Shown: in pieces, positions 34,877-44,476 of the stretch | Numbering within the stretch: the stretch's first letter is position 1 | Layout of the letters: each line of letters starts with the position of its first letter | Assembly (NCBI RefSeq): GCF_049240685.1 | Contig: NZ_JBMLSD010000259.1 | Location: 6,033 to 70,032, forward strand | DNA from: Flectobacillus sp049240685 | Lineage (GTDB): Bacteria > Bacteroidota > Bacteroidia > Cytophagales > Spirosomataceae | Length of the DNA stretch: 64,000 nucleotides | Direction: 5' to 3' | Translations under genes and position numbers: made by a program | Notes under the pieces: generated by a model | What the model saw: the letters and a program-made list of their open reading frames with translations, nothing else | Databases searched by the model: none | Told to the model about the DNA's origin: nothing

Positions 34877-35863
34877 ATGAAGTCTTTTTTAAATAAACGC
34901 ATTGCTGGTAATCAATTAACGCAAGAAGAGGCTTATGCAGCCCTTTCGATTATTGGTAGAGGAGATGCAAACCCATCTCAAATAGCAGCATTTTTAACTA
35001 CCTATATGATTCAGGCTATTACGCCAGAAGAATTGGAAGGTTTTAGAGATGCCATGCTCGATTTGGCAGTAACGATTGACCTATCGGCATACGATCCAAT
35101 GGATTTGTGTGGTACTGGTGGCGATGGTAAAGATACCTTCAATATTTCCACAACAGCCTCTTTTGTGGTAGCAGGCGCTGGTCAGTCTATTGCCAAACAT
35201 GGCAATCATGGAGTTTCTTCTTCGGTTGGGTCATCAACAGTTTTAGAATACCTAGGCGTAAGATTCTCGAATGATGAGGAGTATTTACGAGGTAAAATCG
35301 AGCAAGCAGGTATTTGTTTTTTGCATGCCCCACTATTTCATCCTGCTATGCGATTTGTAGGTCCTATTCGTAAAGAGCTTGGCATGAAGACTTTCTTCAA
35401 CATGCTTGGCCCTATCTTGAATCCTGCAAAAGTGCAAAAACAAATCACAGGAGTATATAATGAAGAAGTGCTAAAATTATACGGTGCCATCTTTGAGAAA
35501 ACTGGCAAAAACTTCGGCGTTTTGTATGGATTAGATGGTTATGACGAAATTTCATTGACGGGAGACTTTGTTTTGATTACACAAAAAGGAATTGAAACCA
35601 TTTCTCCAAAACAATTAGGCTTCTCAAAGTGTAGTCCAGAAGAGTTGCATGGTGGTCATACAGTAGAAGAGTCAGCCAAAATCTTGACATCGGTATTAAG
35701 CAATGAAGGCACCAAAGCACAAACAGAAGTAGTATTGGCTAATGCCGCTACTGCGCTGTATTGTGCAAGCGACAATCTGAGTTTAGAAGATGCCGTAGCC
35801 AAAGCCAAAGAATCATTAGAAAGTGGTAAAGCACTCGAATCTTTCAAGAAATTTATTGCTTAA
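34877..35863 (+). CDS. trpD: Anthranilate phosphoribosyltransferase
   Basis: Transfers phosphoribose from PRPP to anthranilate. The 328-residue product has the PRPP loop DLCGTGGDGKDTFNISTTAS (about residues 76-95), KHGNHGVSSSVGS and the VGPIRKELGMKTFFNMLGPI region that binds anthranilate. The length is normal and there is no fusion to trpG. A repeat element of the post-stop family begins about ten bases after the stop and fills much of the 199-bp space before trpC. Confidence 0.97.
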   Translation: MKSFLNKRIAGNQLTQEEAYAALSIIGRGDANPSQIAAFLTTYMIQAITPEELEGFRDAMLDLAVTIDLSAYDPMDLCGTGGDGKDTFNISTTASFVVAGAGQSIAKHGNHGVSSSVGSSTVLEYLGVRFSNDEEYLRGKIEQAGICFLHAPLFHPAMRFVGPIRKELGMKTFFNMLGPILNPAKVQKQITGVYNEEVLKLYGAIFEKTGKNFGVLYGLDGYDEISLTGDFVLITQKGIETISPKQLGFSKCSPEELHGGHTVEESAKILTSVLSNEGTKAQTEVVLANAATALYCASDNLSLEDAVAKAKESLESGKALESFKKFIA

Positions 35864-35875
35864 GTTGGTACGCTT

Positions 35876-35901
35876 TAGGCTGTAAGCTATATGCATTAGG
35901 C
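35876..35901 (+). repeat. Post-stop repeat element, copy after trpD
   Basis: A TAGGCTGTAAGC-type unit continuing into TGCATTAGGC, preceded by GGTACGCTT as after prfA. It lies inside the trp operon. Confidence 0.75.
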
Positions 35902-36062
35902 AAGCACAACATCTAAAGAACCACAGATATTTTTTGCCGAGAGCTCATAGCTAAAAATCCAAGGCCAAATAGTTGAATTTAATTGTGGGTAAAAGTATTG
36001 ATCACTGAAATTTTAATTTCACAACTCAGCACTCACACTTAATGCCCAAAAACCTTTAAGAA

Positions 36063-36854
36063 ATGACAATTTTAGATAAAATCATAGAAAACAAAGTTCG
36101 TGAAGTAGCCGAAAGAAAAGCCCTTGTCTCAATCGATGAGCTTACTAAGAAAGGATATTTTGCCAAAACTACGAATTCTCTTAAAACCAGTTTATTGAAT
36201 CCTGCATCGTCGGGAATCATTGCTGAATTTAAAAGAAAATCACCTTCAAAAGGTATTATCAATGCCAATGTAACAGTTGAGGACGTAACAACAGGATATG
36301 TTCAGGCTGGAGCAGCTTGCTTGTCAGTTTTGACAGATATGGATTTCTTTGGTGGTTCGGACGAAGATATCTTGGCAGCCCGTAAAGCTAATCCTACCAT
36401 TCCTATTTTGCGTAAGGATTTTATTATTGACGAATATCAAATTTTTGAAGCCAAAGCCTTAGGCGCTGACGTAATCCTATTAATTGCGGCCAACCTTACT
36501 CCTACGCGTATTTATGAACTAGGAAAAGTCGTAAAAGAATTAGGTATGGAAACACTTTTGGAAGTTCACGACCAAGAAGAACTAGACCGCAGTCTTTGTG
36601 AGTATATCGACGTAGTGGGTGTGAATAACCGTAATCTTAAAAACTTTGCGGAACAAAACGTAAATGCCTCACTTGAGCTAGCCGAAAAGATTCCAAGTCA
36701 TTGTATTAAAATTTCGGAAAGTTGTATTTCTCAACCCGAAACAATCAAGCAATTAAGAGAAGTAGGATACAGAGGGTTTTTGATTGGCGAAACATTTATG
36801 AAAACTCCAGCTCCCGCCGAAACCTTAAAAAGCCTAATTGCTCAAATTCAGTAA
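36063..36854 (+). CDS. trpC: Indole-3-glycerol phosphate synthase
   Basis: Closes the indole ring from CdRP. The 263-residue TIM-barrel protein has IAEFKRKSPSKG (catalytic Lys region, about 56-67), PILRKDFIIDEYQIFEAKALGAD, LLEVHDQEEL, VGVNNRNLKNF and the phosphate-binding RGFLIGETFMK near the end. It is a stand-alone gene, not fused to trpF as in enterics. It is separated from trpF by 102 bp. Confidence 0.97.
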   Translation: MTILDKIIENKVREVAERKALVSIDELTKKGYFAKTTNSLKTSLLNPASSGIIAEFKRKSPSKGIINANVTVEDVTTGYVQAGAACLSVLTDMDFFGGSDEDILAARKANPTIPILRKDFIIDEYQIFEAKALGADVILLIAANLTPTRIYELGKVVKELGMETLLEVHDQEELDRSLCEYIDVVGVNNRNLKNFAEQNVNASLELAEKIPSHCIKISESCISQPETIKQLREVGYRGFLIGETFMKTPAPAETLKSLIAQIQ

Positions 36855-36956
36855 ATTAAATGGCTTTTTAGCAACCTTATTTCCACAAAAATGTCATGTT
36901 TTTTCAGTATTTTTGTTTTTTAAGAACGTCAAATTCCTAACAACTATCGACAAGAC

Positions 36957-37601
36957 ATGAGACTAAAAATATGTGGAATGCGTGATGCCGAGAACATCCG
37001 AGAAGTGCTAGCCTTGCAACCAGACTACATGGGTTTTATTTTTTATCCAAAGTCAAGCCGATTTGTCGGAAATGACCTAGATGAGGAGTTACTCAAGTCT
37101 TTTCCAAAATCAACCAAAAAAGTCGGTGTTTTTGTGAACGCATCACAAGCTTTTATTTTGGATATGGTAAAAAAATATAGTTTGGATTATGTTCAGTTAC
37201 ATGGTGAAGAGCTTCCTGATTTTTGTAAAAATCTTAAATTTAAAGGTGTAAGCATCATTAAAGCTTTTTCGGTGGATAGTACGTTCAACTTTGCCAAGTT
37301 ACATAATTATAAACCTCATTGCGATTTCTTCTTATTCGATACCAAAGTTGGTGAGCAAGTTGGCGGTACAGGGTTAGCATTTGACTGGTCTTTACTAAAT
37401 CGTTATGACAACGAAAAACCGTTTTTCTTGGCTGGAGGAGTAAGCTTGGCCAATGCAGCACAAACCTTAGACTTAAAACAATTGCGTATTCATGCGATAG
37501 ACGTAAATAGTAAGTTTGAGCTTGAACCAGCATTAAAGGATATTGATCAACTTAGTGAGTTAATCAAAATATTAAAACCTGAGGAAGTTGAAATGCAATA
37601 A
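36957..37601 (+). CDS. trpF: Phosphoribosylanthranilate isomerase
   Basis: Amadori rearrangement of PRA to CdRP. The 214-residue product starts with the characteristic RLKICGMRDAENI (catalytic Cys), then MGFIFYPKSSRFV, VGVFVNAS, DYVQLHGEELPDFC and a FLLDTK-like FLFDTKVGEQVGGTGLAFDW segment with the catalytic Asp. The length and order are normal for the family. Confidence 0.96.
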   Translation: MRLKICGMRDAENIREVLALQPDYMGFIFYPKSSRFVGNDLDEELLKSFPKSTKKVGVFVNASQAFILDMVKKYSLDYVQLHGEELPDFCKNLKFKGVSIIKAFSVDSTFNFAKLHNYKPHCDFFLFDTKVGEQVGGTGLAFDWSLLNRYDNEKPFFLAGGVSLANAAQTLDLKQLRIHAIDVNSKFELEPALKDIDQLSELIKILKPEEVEMQ

Positions 37602-37648
37602 AACTACAACAACCAAGGACAATCATTTCTTAAACTTATTTGTGTCAA

Positions 37649-38836
37649 ATGACAACAACTCAACAATATAACGTAAACGAAAAAGGGTACTACGGGCAAT
37701 TCGGAGGAGCATTTATTCCTGAAATGTTGTATCCTAACGTAGAAGAACTCAAAAATAACTATTTGAGTATCATCAACGACCCTGCTTTCAAAGCTGAATT
37801 TGACGCTTTATTGAAAGACTATGTTGGTCGTCCAACGCCCTTGTTTTTAGCAGAACGTCTTTCAGAAAAATATAATACTACCATTTACTTGAAGCGTGAA
37901 GACTTGTGTCATACAGGCGCACACAAAGTAAATAATACCATTGGACAGGCATTGTTGGCGAAACGTTTGGGAAAAAGACGTATCGTAGCCGAAACTGGTG
38001 CTGGTCAGCATGGTGTTGCTACGGCAACGGTTTGTGCTTTGATGGGCTTGGAGTGTATTGTATACATGGGCGAAATCGACATTGAGCGTCAAGCACCAAA
38101 CGTAGCACGTATGAAAATGCTTGGAGCCGAAGTTCGTGCGGCAAAAAGTGGTTCAAAGACCTTGAAAGATGCGACTAACGATGCCATGCGTCACTGGATT
38201 AACAACCCTGTAGATACACACTATATCATTGGTTCGGTTGTGGGTCCACACCCGTATCCTGATATGGTAGCGCGTTTCCAATCTGTTATTTCGGAAGAAA
38301 TCAAATGGCAACTACAAGAAAAAACAGGCAAAACTAATCCTGATTATGTTATTGCTTGTGTAGGTGGTGGGTCGAATGCCGCAGGTGCTTTCTATCATTT
38401 CTTAGCTGATGAACAAACGCAATTGGTTGCAGCAGAAGCAGGTGGTCATGGTATTAGCTCTGGTTTTTCGGCGGCCACAACATTTTTGGGAAAACCAGGT
38501 GTATTACATGGAAGTCGTAGTATCTTGATGCAAACAGAAGATGGGCAGGTGGTAGAACCACATTCTATTTCGGCAGGTTTGGATTACCCAGGTATTGGTC
38601 CTATGCATGCACATTTGTTTGATACAAATCGTGCTAAGTTTTTTGCTATTACAGACGAAGCTGCCTTGAAAGCAGGTTTTCAGTTATCAAAACTAGAAGG
38701 TATTATACCTGCATTGGAGTCAGCTCATGCACTTGCAGCATTAGAAGAATTAGGAGCTCAATCCAACGAAACAGTTGTGATTAATCTTTCTGGTCGTGGC
38801 GATAAGGATTTGGCAACTTACATGAAGCATTTGTAA
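37649..38836 (+). CDS. trpB: Tryptophan synthase beta chain
   Basis: PLP enzyme that condenses indole with serine. The 395-residue product begins GYYGQFGGAFIPEMLYPNVE and has the PLP lysine in CHTGAHKVNNTIGQALLAKR (near residue 93), AETGAGQHGVATATVC and the phosphate-binding CVGGGSNAAGAF. The ATG at 37649 is preferred to an in-frame TTG three codons upstream. It closes the operon: trpA does not follow but lies 10 kb away on the opposite strand. Confidence 0.97.
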   Translation: MTTTQQYNVNEKGYYGQFGGAFIPEMLYPNVEELKNNYLSIINDPAFKAEFDALLKDYVGRPTPLFLAERLSEKYNTTIYLKREDLCHTGAHKVNNTIGQALLAKRLGKRRIVAETGAGQHGVATATVCALMGLECIVYMGEIDIERQAPNVARMKMLGAEVRAAKSGSKTLKDATNDAMRHWINNPVDTHYIIGSVVGPHPYPDMVARFQSVISEEIKWQLQEKTGKTNPDYVIACVGGGSNAAGAFYHFLADEQTQLVAAEAGGHGISSGFSAATTFLGKPGVLHGSRSILMQTEDGQVVEPHSISAGLDYPGIGPMHAHLFDTNRAKFFAITDEAALKAGFQLSKLEGIIPALESAHALAALEELGAQSNETVVINLSGRGDKDLATYMKHL

Positions 38837-38940
38837 TGTTAAATAAGTAAGTGAAGCTTTAGGCAACTTATTTAGGATGCAATAAATAAAAATATTGTTT
38901 CCGACAGCTGACCGCCGAAAGCCCAACATTGATACAAAAG

Positions 38941-38974
38941 AAAAATCCCTTTGGCTCTCACCAAAGGGATTTTT
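38941..38974. terminator. Bidirectional terminator between trpB and the DUF349 gene
   Basis: Stem AAAAATCCCTTTGG and CCAAAGGGATTTTT around CTCTCA, perfect 14 bp. It ends the trp operon and the convergent DUF349 gene. Confidence 0.93.
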
Positions 38975-38997
38975 CTTTATTGCTTCTTTATCAAGTC

Positions 38998-40278
38998 TTA
39001 TTGACCCAACAAAGTTTCTAGTTCTTTTTTGAACTCAACCAAAAGCGTTTCTTTCATTGAAATTTTGCGCTTTTGCGTATTGATTTTATTGATAACCAAT
39101 TTGTCGTTCATTTGACCAGAGTATTGCGATTCAGAAATAAAGGTATCCAATTCGTTTTTCTCTTTTTTGGTCATATAGTCCATTTGGTTGATCATAATCT
39201 TCAACTGCTCGATACGAGGTTTATCATGCAATGAAGGATGACGATACGAGATAACACGCAATAGATAGTTCATTTCGAAAATCTTATCACAGATGTTACG
39301 GAATCGCTCAGCCAAGTTTCTATCCACACTTTTTGCCAATGTAGAAAGCTCTTTCCATTTTACTAGATATGCTTTTGCTTTTTCGGCAGTTTGAGGAATG
39401 TTTGGTTGATCTGGGAAGTTGCGCTCCAATTCGGTAGTCATGTCCATCATTTGTTGAACACGAGGGTCGATTCTTGGTTTTGAAACAATACCCTTCACAT
39501 TGTTATAACGCTCGAAGAAGAAATCAGAAGAACGCTTAAACTGTTTCCAGAGCATCGACTGCTTTTTGGGTGGTACTTGTGAAATAGTTTTCCACTCGCG
39601 TTGAAGGTCTTTGATTTTTAGGAAACCAGCATCTACATCTTGTTCATAGCGTAAGGCGCGGGCATTATCAACGATGCGTTGGAGTTGTGCCAATTTTTCG
39701 TCGATGATACGGTTTTTCTCAGCATAGTATTCACGACGACGAACGAAGAAGTTGTCAACGATACCATTAAATTCAGTTTCGATGCCATCTTGCAATGCTT
39801 TATCAACAGGACCAGTTTTGAGCCATTTGGTTTTGATTTCCATAATGACATCAGTAGCTTTGGCCCAATCATCGATAGCACCAGCTTGAATAGCTTCCTC
39901 AATCAAAGCTCTCTTGATTTCAAGATTTTTGATTTGATTGTTTAGAATTAGCTCACGCAACTGCAATTCTAACTCATCCAACTTGTGAAGTAGAGGTACG
40001 AAATTACCCAAACCATCAAACTCTACGAGGTTTTTACGTAGTTGGAGTAATTTAGTTAGGTAAGAGCCTTTGTTTTGAGCTTCATCTACTTGAGAGAAAA
40101 GCAAATTCACTTTGTTTTCTGCGATAGCAAAGCGATTAACAAAATACTGAAGAGCTTCTTCTTCGGTGTTACGAACAACACCAATCAGGCGGTCTGGGTA
40201 TTCCAAATATCCTTTTAAATAGACCTTACCATCTTTACAATAGCCATACTCGGCAGGGTTTTTTACTGTATTTTCCAT
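38998..40278 (-). CDS. DUF349 domain protein
   Basis: A 426-residue cytoplasmic protein, almost wholly alpha-helical, with repeated DUF349 units recognisable by the WK and R-rich pattern (DWAKATDVIMEIKTKWLKTG, LKIKDLQREWKTISQVPPKK and WKQFKRSSDFFFERYNNVK). DUF349 proteins are common in Bacteroidota and of unknown function; enterobacterial relatives have been linked to ribosome or pole-associated roles, not transferable here. The ATG at 40278 is chosen; the frame extends 11 codons upstream. Confidence 0.85.
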   Translation of the reverse strand: MENTVKNPAEYGYCKDGKVYLKGYLEYPDRLIGVVRNTEEEALQYFVNRFAIAENKVNLLFSQVDEAQNKGSYLTKLLQLRKNLVEFDGLGNFVPLLHKLDELELQLRELILNNQIKNLEIKRALIEEAIQAGAIDDWAKATDVIMEIKTKWLKTGPVDKALQDGIETEFNGIVDNFFVRRREYYAEKNRIIDEKLAQLQRIVDNARALRYEQDVDAGFLKIKDLQREWKTISQVPPKKQSMLWKQFKRSSDFFFERYNNVKGIVSKPRIDPRVQQMMDMTTELERNFPDQPNIPQTAEKAKAYLVKWKELSTLAKSVDRNLAERFRNICDKIFEMNYLLRVISYRHPSLHDKPRIEQLKIMINQMDYMTKKEKNELDTFISESQYSGQMNDKLVINKINTQKRKISMKETLLVEFKKELETLLGQ

Positions 40279-40880
40279 TGGTTTACGTTGCGTGGTTAGA
40301 GTTTTTGGCAATGCTCATAGCTCTAACGGGATTCATGGTTTAGGTTAAATATTAGCTGTTTTGATTTTTGATAAACTCATTGATCATATTTAATAAAACA
40401 ATTGATTAAATAAAATGAATGAAAAAATCTAGTTAATAACCTATTTGATTTAATTAGACAAATTTATTGATTGTTAGTTGATTTTTATCGGTTATTAGTT
40501 TGATATTTTTTTTGCAATATACTGAATTTCAATAAAAAATATAATTTTAAATATTGTTTATCCATTATTCGGACAAAATTTAACATAGACCTGCTAAAAT
40601 CGCTATTAATTACCAATGGAAATAAAAACTAAGCCGTATACACTGAATCCCCACTACGCTTTTAGTATCTTTGAAAACTTTTAATTTTTAAATTTCGTGA
40701 ATCTGTTCTGCTGACAGGTTCAAGCTTTCATTACTTGAATAAAAGTCGTTTTTTTTGAGACTTTACTCTTTCTTTTGATTAAAAGTATTGAGCTTCAAGC
40801 ATTTTACCCCAAAGCTACAAAGAGCTTTAGTTATTCATTTTACTAATATAAATAGACCTTTAGAATAAAACAAAAAAACA
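40279..40880. other. AT-rich divergent intergenic region with the ettA promoter
   Basis: 602 bp, very AT-rich, no gene recognised. A TATCTTTG -7 box lies at 40666-40673, implying a long leader of about 200 nt before ettA. The leader contains a GAAAGAGTAAAGTCT-like complementary patch near 40755-40775 but no hairpin I would call a riboswitch. Confidence 0.5.
40666..40673 (+). promoter_or_regulatory. Bacteroidota -7 promoter element for ettA
   Basis: TATCTTTG matches TAnnTTTG; no clear -33 TTG. Confidence 0.5.
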
Positions 40881-42548
40881 ATGAGTCAAGAAACCATTAT
40901 TTTTTCAATGGAGCGGGTTTCAAAAACCGTTCCACCACAAAAAACAATTCTCAAAAATATCTACCTATCTTTTTTCTATGGTGCCAAAATTGGGGTACTT
41001 GGTCTAAACGGTGCAGGTAAATCTTCGTTGTTGCGCGTTATTGCTGGTATCGATAAAAGCTATACAGGCGATGTAGTTTTTTCGCCTGGGTATACTGTTG
41101 GGATGCTTGAGCAAGAACCCAAATTAGACCCTACCAAAACGGTGAAGGAAATTGTCGAGGAAGGCGTGGCTGAAATTGTCGGTCTTTTAAAAGAGTTTGA
41201 TGAAATCAACGAGGCTTTTGGTGACCCAGATGCCGATTTTGATAAGTTGTTGGCTCGCCAAGGAGAAGTTCAAGAAAAACTTGACCACTTCAATGCTTGG
41301 GAATTGGACACTCGCCTCGAAAAAGCGATGGATGCGCTTCGTTGCCCTCCGTCTGAGGCCTTAGTAGGTAATCTTTCGGGTGGTGAAAAACGCCGTGTGG
41401 CGCTTTGCCGATTGTTGTTGCAAGAACCAGACGTGTTATTGCTCGATGAACCTACCAACCACCTCGATGCCGAATCGGTATTGTGGTTGGAAGAACACCT
41501 TCGTCAATATAAAGGAACCGTGATTGCTGTAACCCACGACCGTTATTTCTTAGATAACGTAGCTGGCTGGATTTTAGAGCTTGACCGTGGTGAGGGTATT
41601 CCATGGAAAGGCAATTATTCTTCGTGGTTAGAGCAAAAGCAAAATCGCTTGGCTATGGAAGAAAAAACAGAATCTAAACGCCAAAAAACTTTACAGCGTG
41701 AATTGGAGTGGGTACGCATGGCTCCAAAAGCTCGTCAGGCTAAATCTAAGGCTCGTTTGGGTGCTTATGAAAAACTCCTTTCGGAAGAAAACAAACAGAA
41801 AGAAGATAAGCTAGAACTATTTATCCCACCAGGCCCACGCCTAGGAAATAAGGTTATCGAAGTAAATAATGTATCAAAGGCGTATGGAGATAAGTTATTA
41901 TTCGAAAATCTTAACTTCTCTTTGCCTCCAGCAGGTATTGTCGGTATTATCGGACCCAACGGTGCTGGTAAATCTACTTTATTTAAGTTAATTACAGGTC
42001 AAGAAACACCTGATAAGGGTACTTTCGAAATTGGTGAAACTGTAAAAATGACTTATGTAGATCAGGAACACAATCACTTAGACCCCAACAAATCTGTTTT
42101 CGAAACTATATCGGGTGGTACCGAGCACATTATGCTAGGCAATAAGCAAGTAAATGCTCGTGCTTATGTGAGTAAATTTAACTTTGCGGGTGCCGACCAA
42201 GAAAAGAAAATCGCTAACCTGTCGGGTGGTGAGCGCAACCGCGTGCACTTGGCAATGATGCTAAAAGAAGGAGCCAACTTGGTGTTATTAGATGAGCCTA
42301 CCAACGACCTCGACGTAAATACCCTACGTGCTTTGGAAGAAGCCCTCGAAAACTTTGGTGGTTGTGCTGTTGTTATTTCTCACGACCGCTGGTTCCTCGA
42401 CCGTGTAGCTACCCATATCTTAGCATTCGAGGGCGACTCTCAGGTCTATTGGTTTGAAGGTAACTTCTCTGATTACGAAGAAAATCGTCGTAAGCGCTTG
42501 GGTGCTGATGCCACACCAAAACGTATTAGATATAAAAAGTTACAATAG
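40881..42548 (+). CDS. ettA: Energy-dependent translational throttle protein EttA (ABC-F ATPase)
   Basis: Cytosolic ABC-F ATPase that binds the ribosomal E site and gates translation by ATP/ADP ratio. The 555-residue product has two ABC cassettes: Walker A GLNGAGKSS near residue 40 and GPNGAGKST near 358, signatures LSGGEKRR near 165 and LSGGERNR near 446, and Walker B LLLDEPTNHLDAES and LVLLDEPTNDLDV. The arm insertion after the first Walker A and the N-terminal IFSMERVSKTVPPQK match EttA rather than Uup or resistance ABC-Fs. It has no membrane segments. Confidence 0.96.
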   Translation: MSQETIIFSMERVSKTVPPQKTILKNIYLSFFYGAKIGVLGLNGAGKSSLLRVIAGIDKSYTGDVVFSPGYTVGMLEQEPKLDPTKTVKEIVEEGVAEIVGLLKEFDEINEAFGDPDADFDKLLARQGEVQEKLDHFNAWELDTRLEKAMDALRCPPSEALVGNLSGGEKRRVALCRLLLQEPDVLLLDEPTNHLDAESVLWLEEHLRQYKGTVIAVTHDRYFLDNVAGWILELDRGEGIPWKGNYSSWLEQKQNRLAMEEKTESKRQKTLQRELEWVRMAPKARQAKSKARLGAYEKLLSEENKQKEDKLELFIPPGPRLGNKVIEVNNVSKAYGDKLLFENLNFSLPPAGIVGIIGPNGAGKSTLFKLITGQETPDKGTFEIGETVKMTYVDQEHNHLDPNKSVFETISGGTEHIMLGNKQVNARAYVSKFNFAGADQEKKIANLSGGERNRVHLAMMLKEGANLVLLDEPTNDLDVNTLRALEEALENFGGCAVVISHDRWFLDRVATHILAFEGDSQVYWFEGNFSDYEENRRKRLGADATPKRIRYKKLQ

Positions 42549-42852
42549 GATTCATACTAAATTGTATGACCGATTCTAGCAGTAGAGACGCAATGTTTTG
42601 TGGCTTAGGCCTAGTCAGGCATTGCCTAATAGAATCAAACATGAGTCATCCCGAACTTTAAGATTGGGGCTACTCTACAAGTTTTCATTAAAAAAGGGGT
42701 CGGAAAATATTTTCCGACCCCTTTTTTGATACTAAAATATGACCCAGCTTTAGACGTAATCAGTAGGTCGTTGCTAGAATGAAAATTTTAACATAATCAC
42801 GAATTCGCTCAATGGCTAAATATAGGAATGGCTCATGTTTGTTGAATAGCCT
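42549..42852. other. Convergent intergenic region with repeat sequences
   Basis: 304 bp without a gene. Contains a half copy of the GAGACGCAAT palindrome at 42581-42595, CAAACATGAGTCAT (near 42637) and its near complement GGCTCATGTTTG (near 42832) flanking the terminator at 42690-42727. Confidence 0.7.
42690..42727. terminator. Bidirectional terminator between ettA and the PorP/SprF gene
   Basis: A perfect 38-bp palindrome, arms AAAAAAGGGGTCGGAAAAT and its complement, of the same design as the terminators at 1852, 48763 and 53924. Confidence 0.93.
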
Positions 42853-43920
42853 TTAAAATTTCGGACAACGAAGTTCGGTTTTACGAGGACGATATTTTGG
42901 TTTTGAATCAAATAAATCAGTAAATACATAAGATAAAGATATTTCGTGCGCGCCCCCAGTAGAAGAACCTAAGCTCGAAATTGTCATGTCATAGCTGTAG
43001 CCAATCGAAAAGTTGTCTTGCCGATAGCCTATCAAAATAACAGCAGCATCGTTACTCAGGTAGGTTGTATTATCTTTTTTGTATGTTTTTAAGGGAATAC
43101 CTCTGTACCAAGCTCCAAGCACAAGGGGCGAGTAAGTCAAATACATCCCTACGTCCAACTGGTCAAATGCACCTTGGTGTTTGTAGTGTACAACGGGCGT
43201 AAGACTTTTTTCTTTTTCTATTTGACTTCCCAGACTATTCCCTATTTCATAGTCAGCCAATGGGATACGATAACCAGCCTGTACGCCTATTTTCATAGGC
43301 AATTTGGCATCAGCATTACCAAAAGATTGATTAGGCTGATTGATATGATGCACCGAGAGCCCAGCCCAAAATCTTTCTGAATAAACAATCCCTCCTGAAG
43401 AAAAATCCCAATATTGAATTGTAGGGGCAAATCCACCCGCCACGATTGGGTCGTTTGTATTATAACTCGAAGGATATCCTCCCCCATTGAGATATGATTG
43501 AATTTGATCAGCAAAAATATAATCCCCAAAGTTGATACTACGACTTACGTAAGAGCCCTGCACACCCAAATTGGCAGATAGACCATCGCTTAATTTAAGA
43601 TGGTATGTATAAATTGCACCAATATCGGTAGTCTTAAGATTTGAAAATTGTCTATCATTCGTAATCAATAAGCCCACCCCGCTATTAATTCTTTCGAGAT
43701 ACATATCGGCCGAAAGCGACGAGGTTACAAAATTTGCACTAAGTGAAGGCCACTGATTTCGATGATTAAAATTTACTCGAGGCGCCATAGCCGACCCTGC
43801 AAATGCTGGATTAAGATATAACGGAGCTGCATAAAACTGTGAGTATTGTGGGTCTTGCCCCAATACTACTCGTACAGTTCCTAGCAATATACCTAAGCCT
43901 AAAATGGTTTTTCTTAACAT
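42853..43920 (-). CDS. PorP/SprF family type IX secretion system outer-membrane protein
   Basis: A 355-residue beta-barrel protein with a signal peptide ending near VVLGQDPQ and the family hallmark DPQYSQFYAAPLYLNPAFAG at the mature N-terminus; later GVGLLITNDRQ and IGYRQDNFSIGYSYDMTIS are also typical. PorP/SprF proteins help secrete or anchor type B T9SS substrates and are usually coded beside the cognate large protein; here it is divergent from a 1408-residue type B protein, a likely partner. Confidence 0.92.
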   Translation of the reverse strand: MLRKTILGLGILLGTVRVVLGQDPQYSQFYAAPLYLNPAFAGSAMAPRVNFNHRNQWPSLSANFVTSSLSADMYLERINSGVGLLITNDRQFSNLKTTDIGAIYTYHLKLSDGLSANLGVQGSYVSRSINFGDYIFADQIQSYLNGGGYPSSYNTNDPIVAGGFAPTIQYWDFSSGGIVYSERFWAGLSVHHINQPNQSFGNADAKLPMKIGVQAGYRIPLADYEIGNSLGSQIEKEKSLTPVVHYKHQGAFDQLDVGMYLTYSPLVLGAWYRGIPLKTYKKDNTTYLSNDAAVILIGYRQDNFSIGYSYDMTISSLGSSTGGAHEISLSYVFTDLFDSKPKYRPRKTELRCPKF

Positions 43921-44476
43921 ATTATAAATAAAAGTTACTGCTCATATTTCTTTGTAAATCTCTAATTTTTTTATTTAATAGGTCTCTTAAGTATTCTTAC
44001 AAAATCGGATTTAAGTTGTTGGGCAATAGGCAGATAGTTTTACAAGGTTTTTATGAAAAAAAATAGACCTTTTGGCAAATGCCAACGGCGTGTAGTTCAA
44101 AGCAGACTACTTAAATCATAACTAACTGTATTGAGAAAGGTAGAAATAGATTTTACTAACATGACCCGATTTGACTACAAAAAGCTGCTAGAATCGTATT
44201 TTTATATTAAGTTTTAACAAAAAAAGACCTTTTTGAAGGTAAAAAAGCGTTTTAGAGTTTACTTTAAAATTAATATCCTACTTATTCGTTAAATTATATA
44301 AAAATTACCTCAAAATATCTCTGGAACATAAAGTTATGTAGTTTGTTTATTCAATAAATGATTTTTTTTCTACAAAACTGGTGCCATCTCTGCGTATATA
44401 TACAACCCTTTAATTGAGTTGTCGGTCTATTAGAGTAAATTGGTAAGATGAGTATCACGACATAGATAACGAACAA
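43921..44476. other. AT-rich divergent region between PorP/SprF and the type B substrate gene
   Basis: 556 bp with no convincing gene; a start codon at 44161 opens only 18 codons. No clear TAnnTTTG box in either direction; long A/T runs dominate. Confidence 0.4.

Noticed and set aside
44161..44217. 18-codon ORF (MTRFDYKKLLESYFYIKF) in the PorP/SprF divergent region
   Set aside because: Too short, no signal, and in AT-rich sequence where such ORFs arise by chance.
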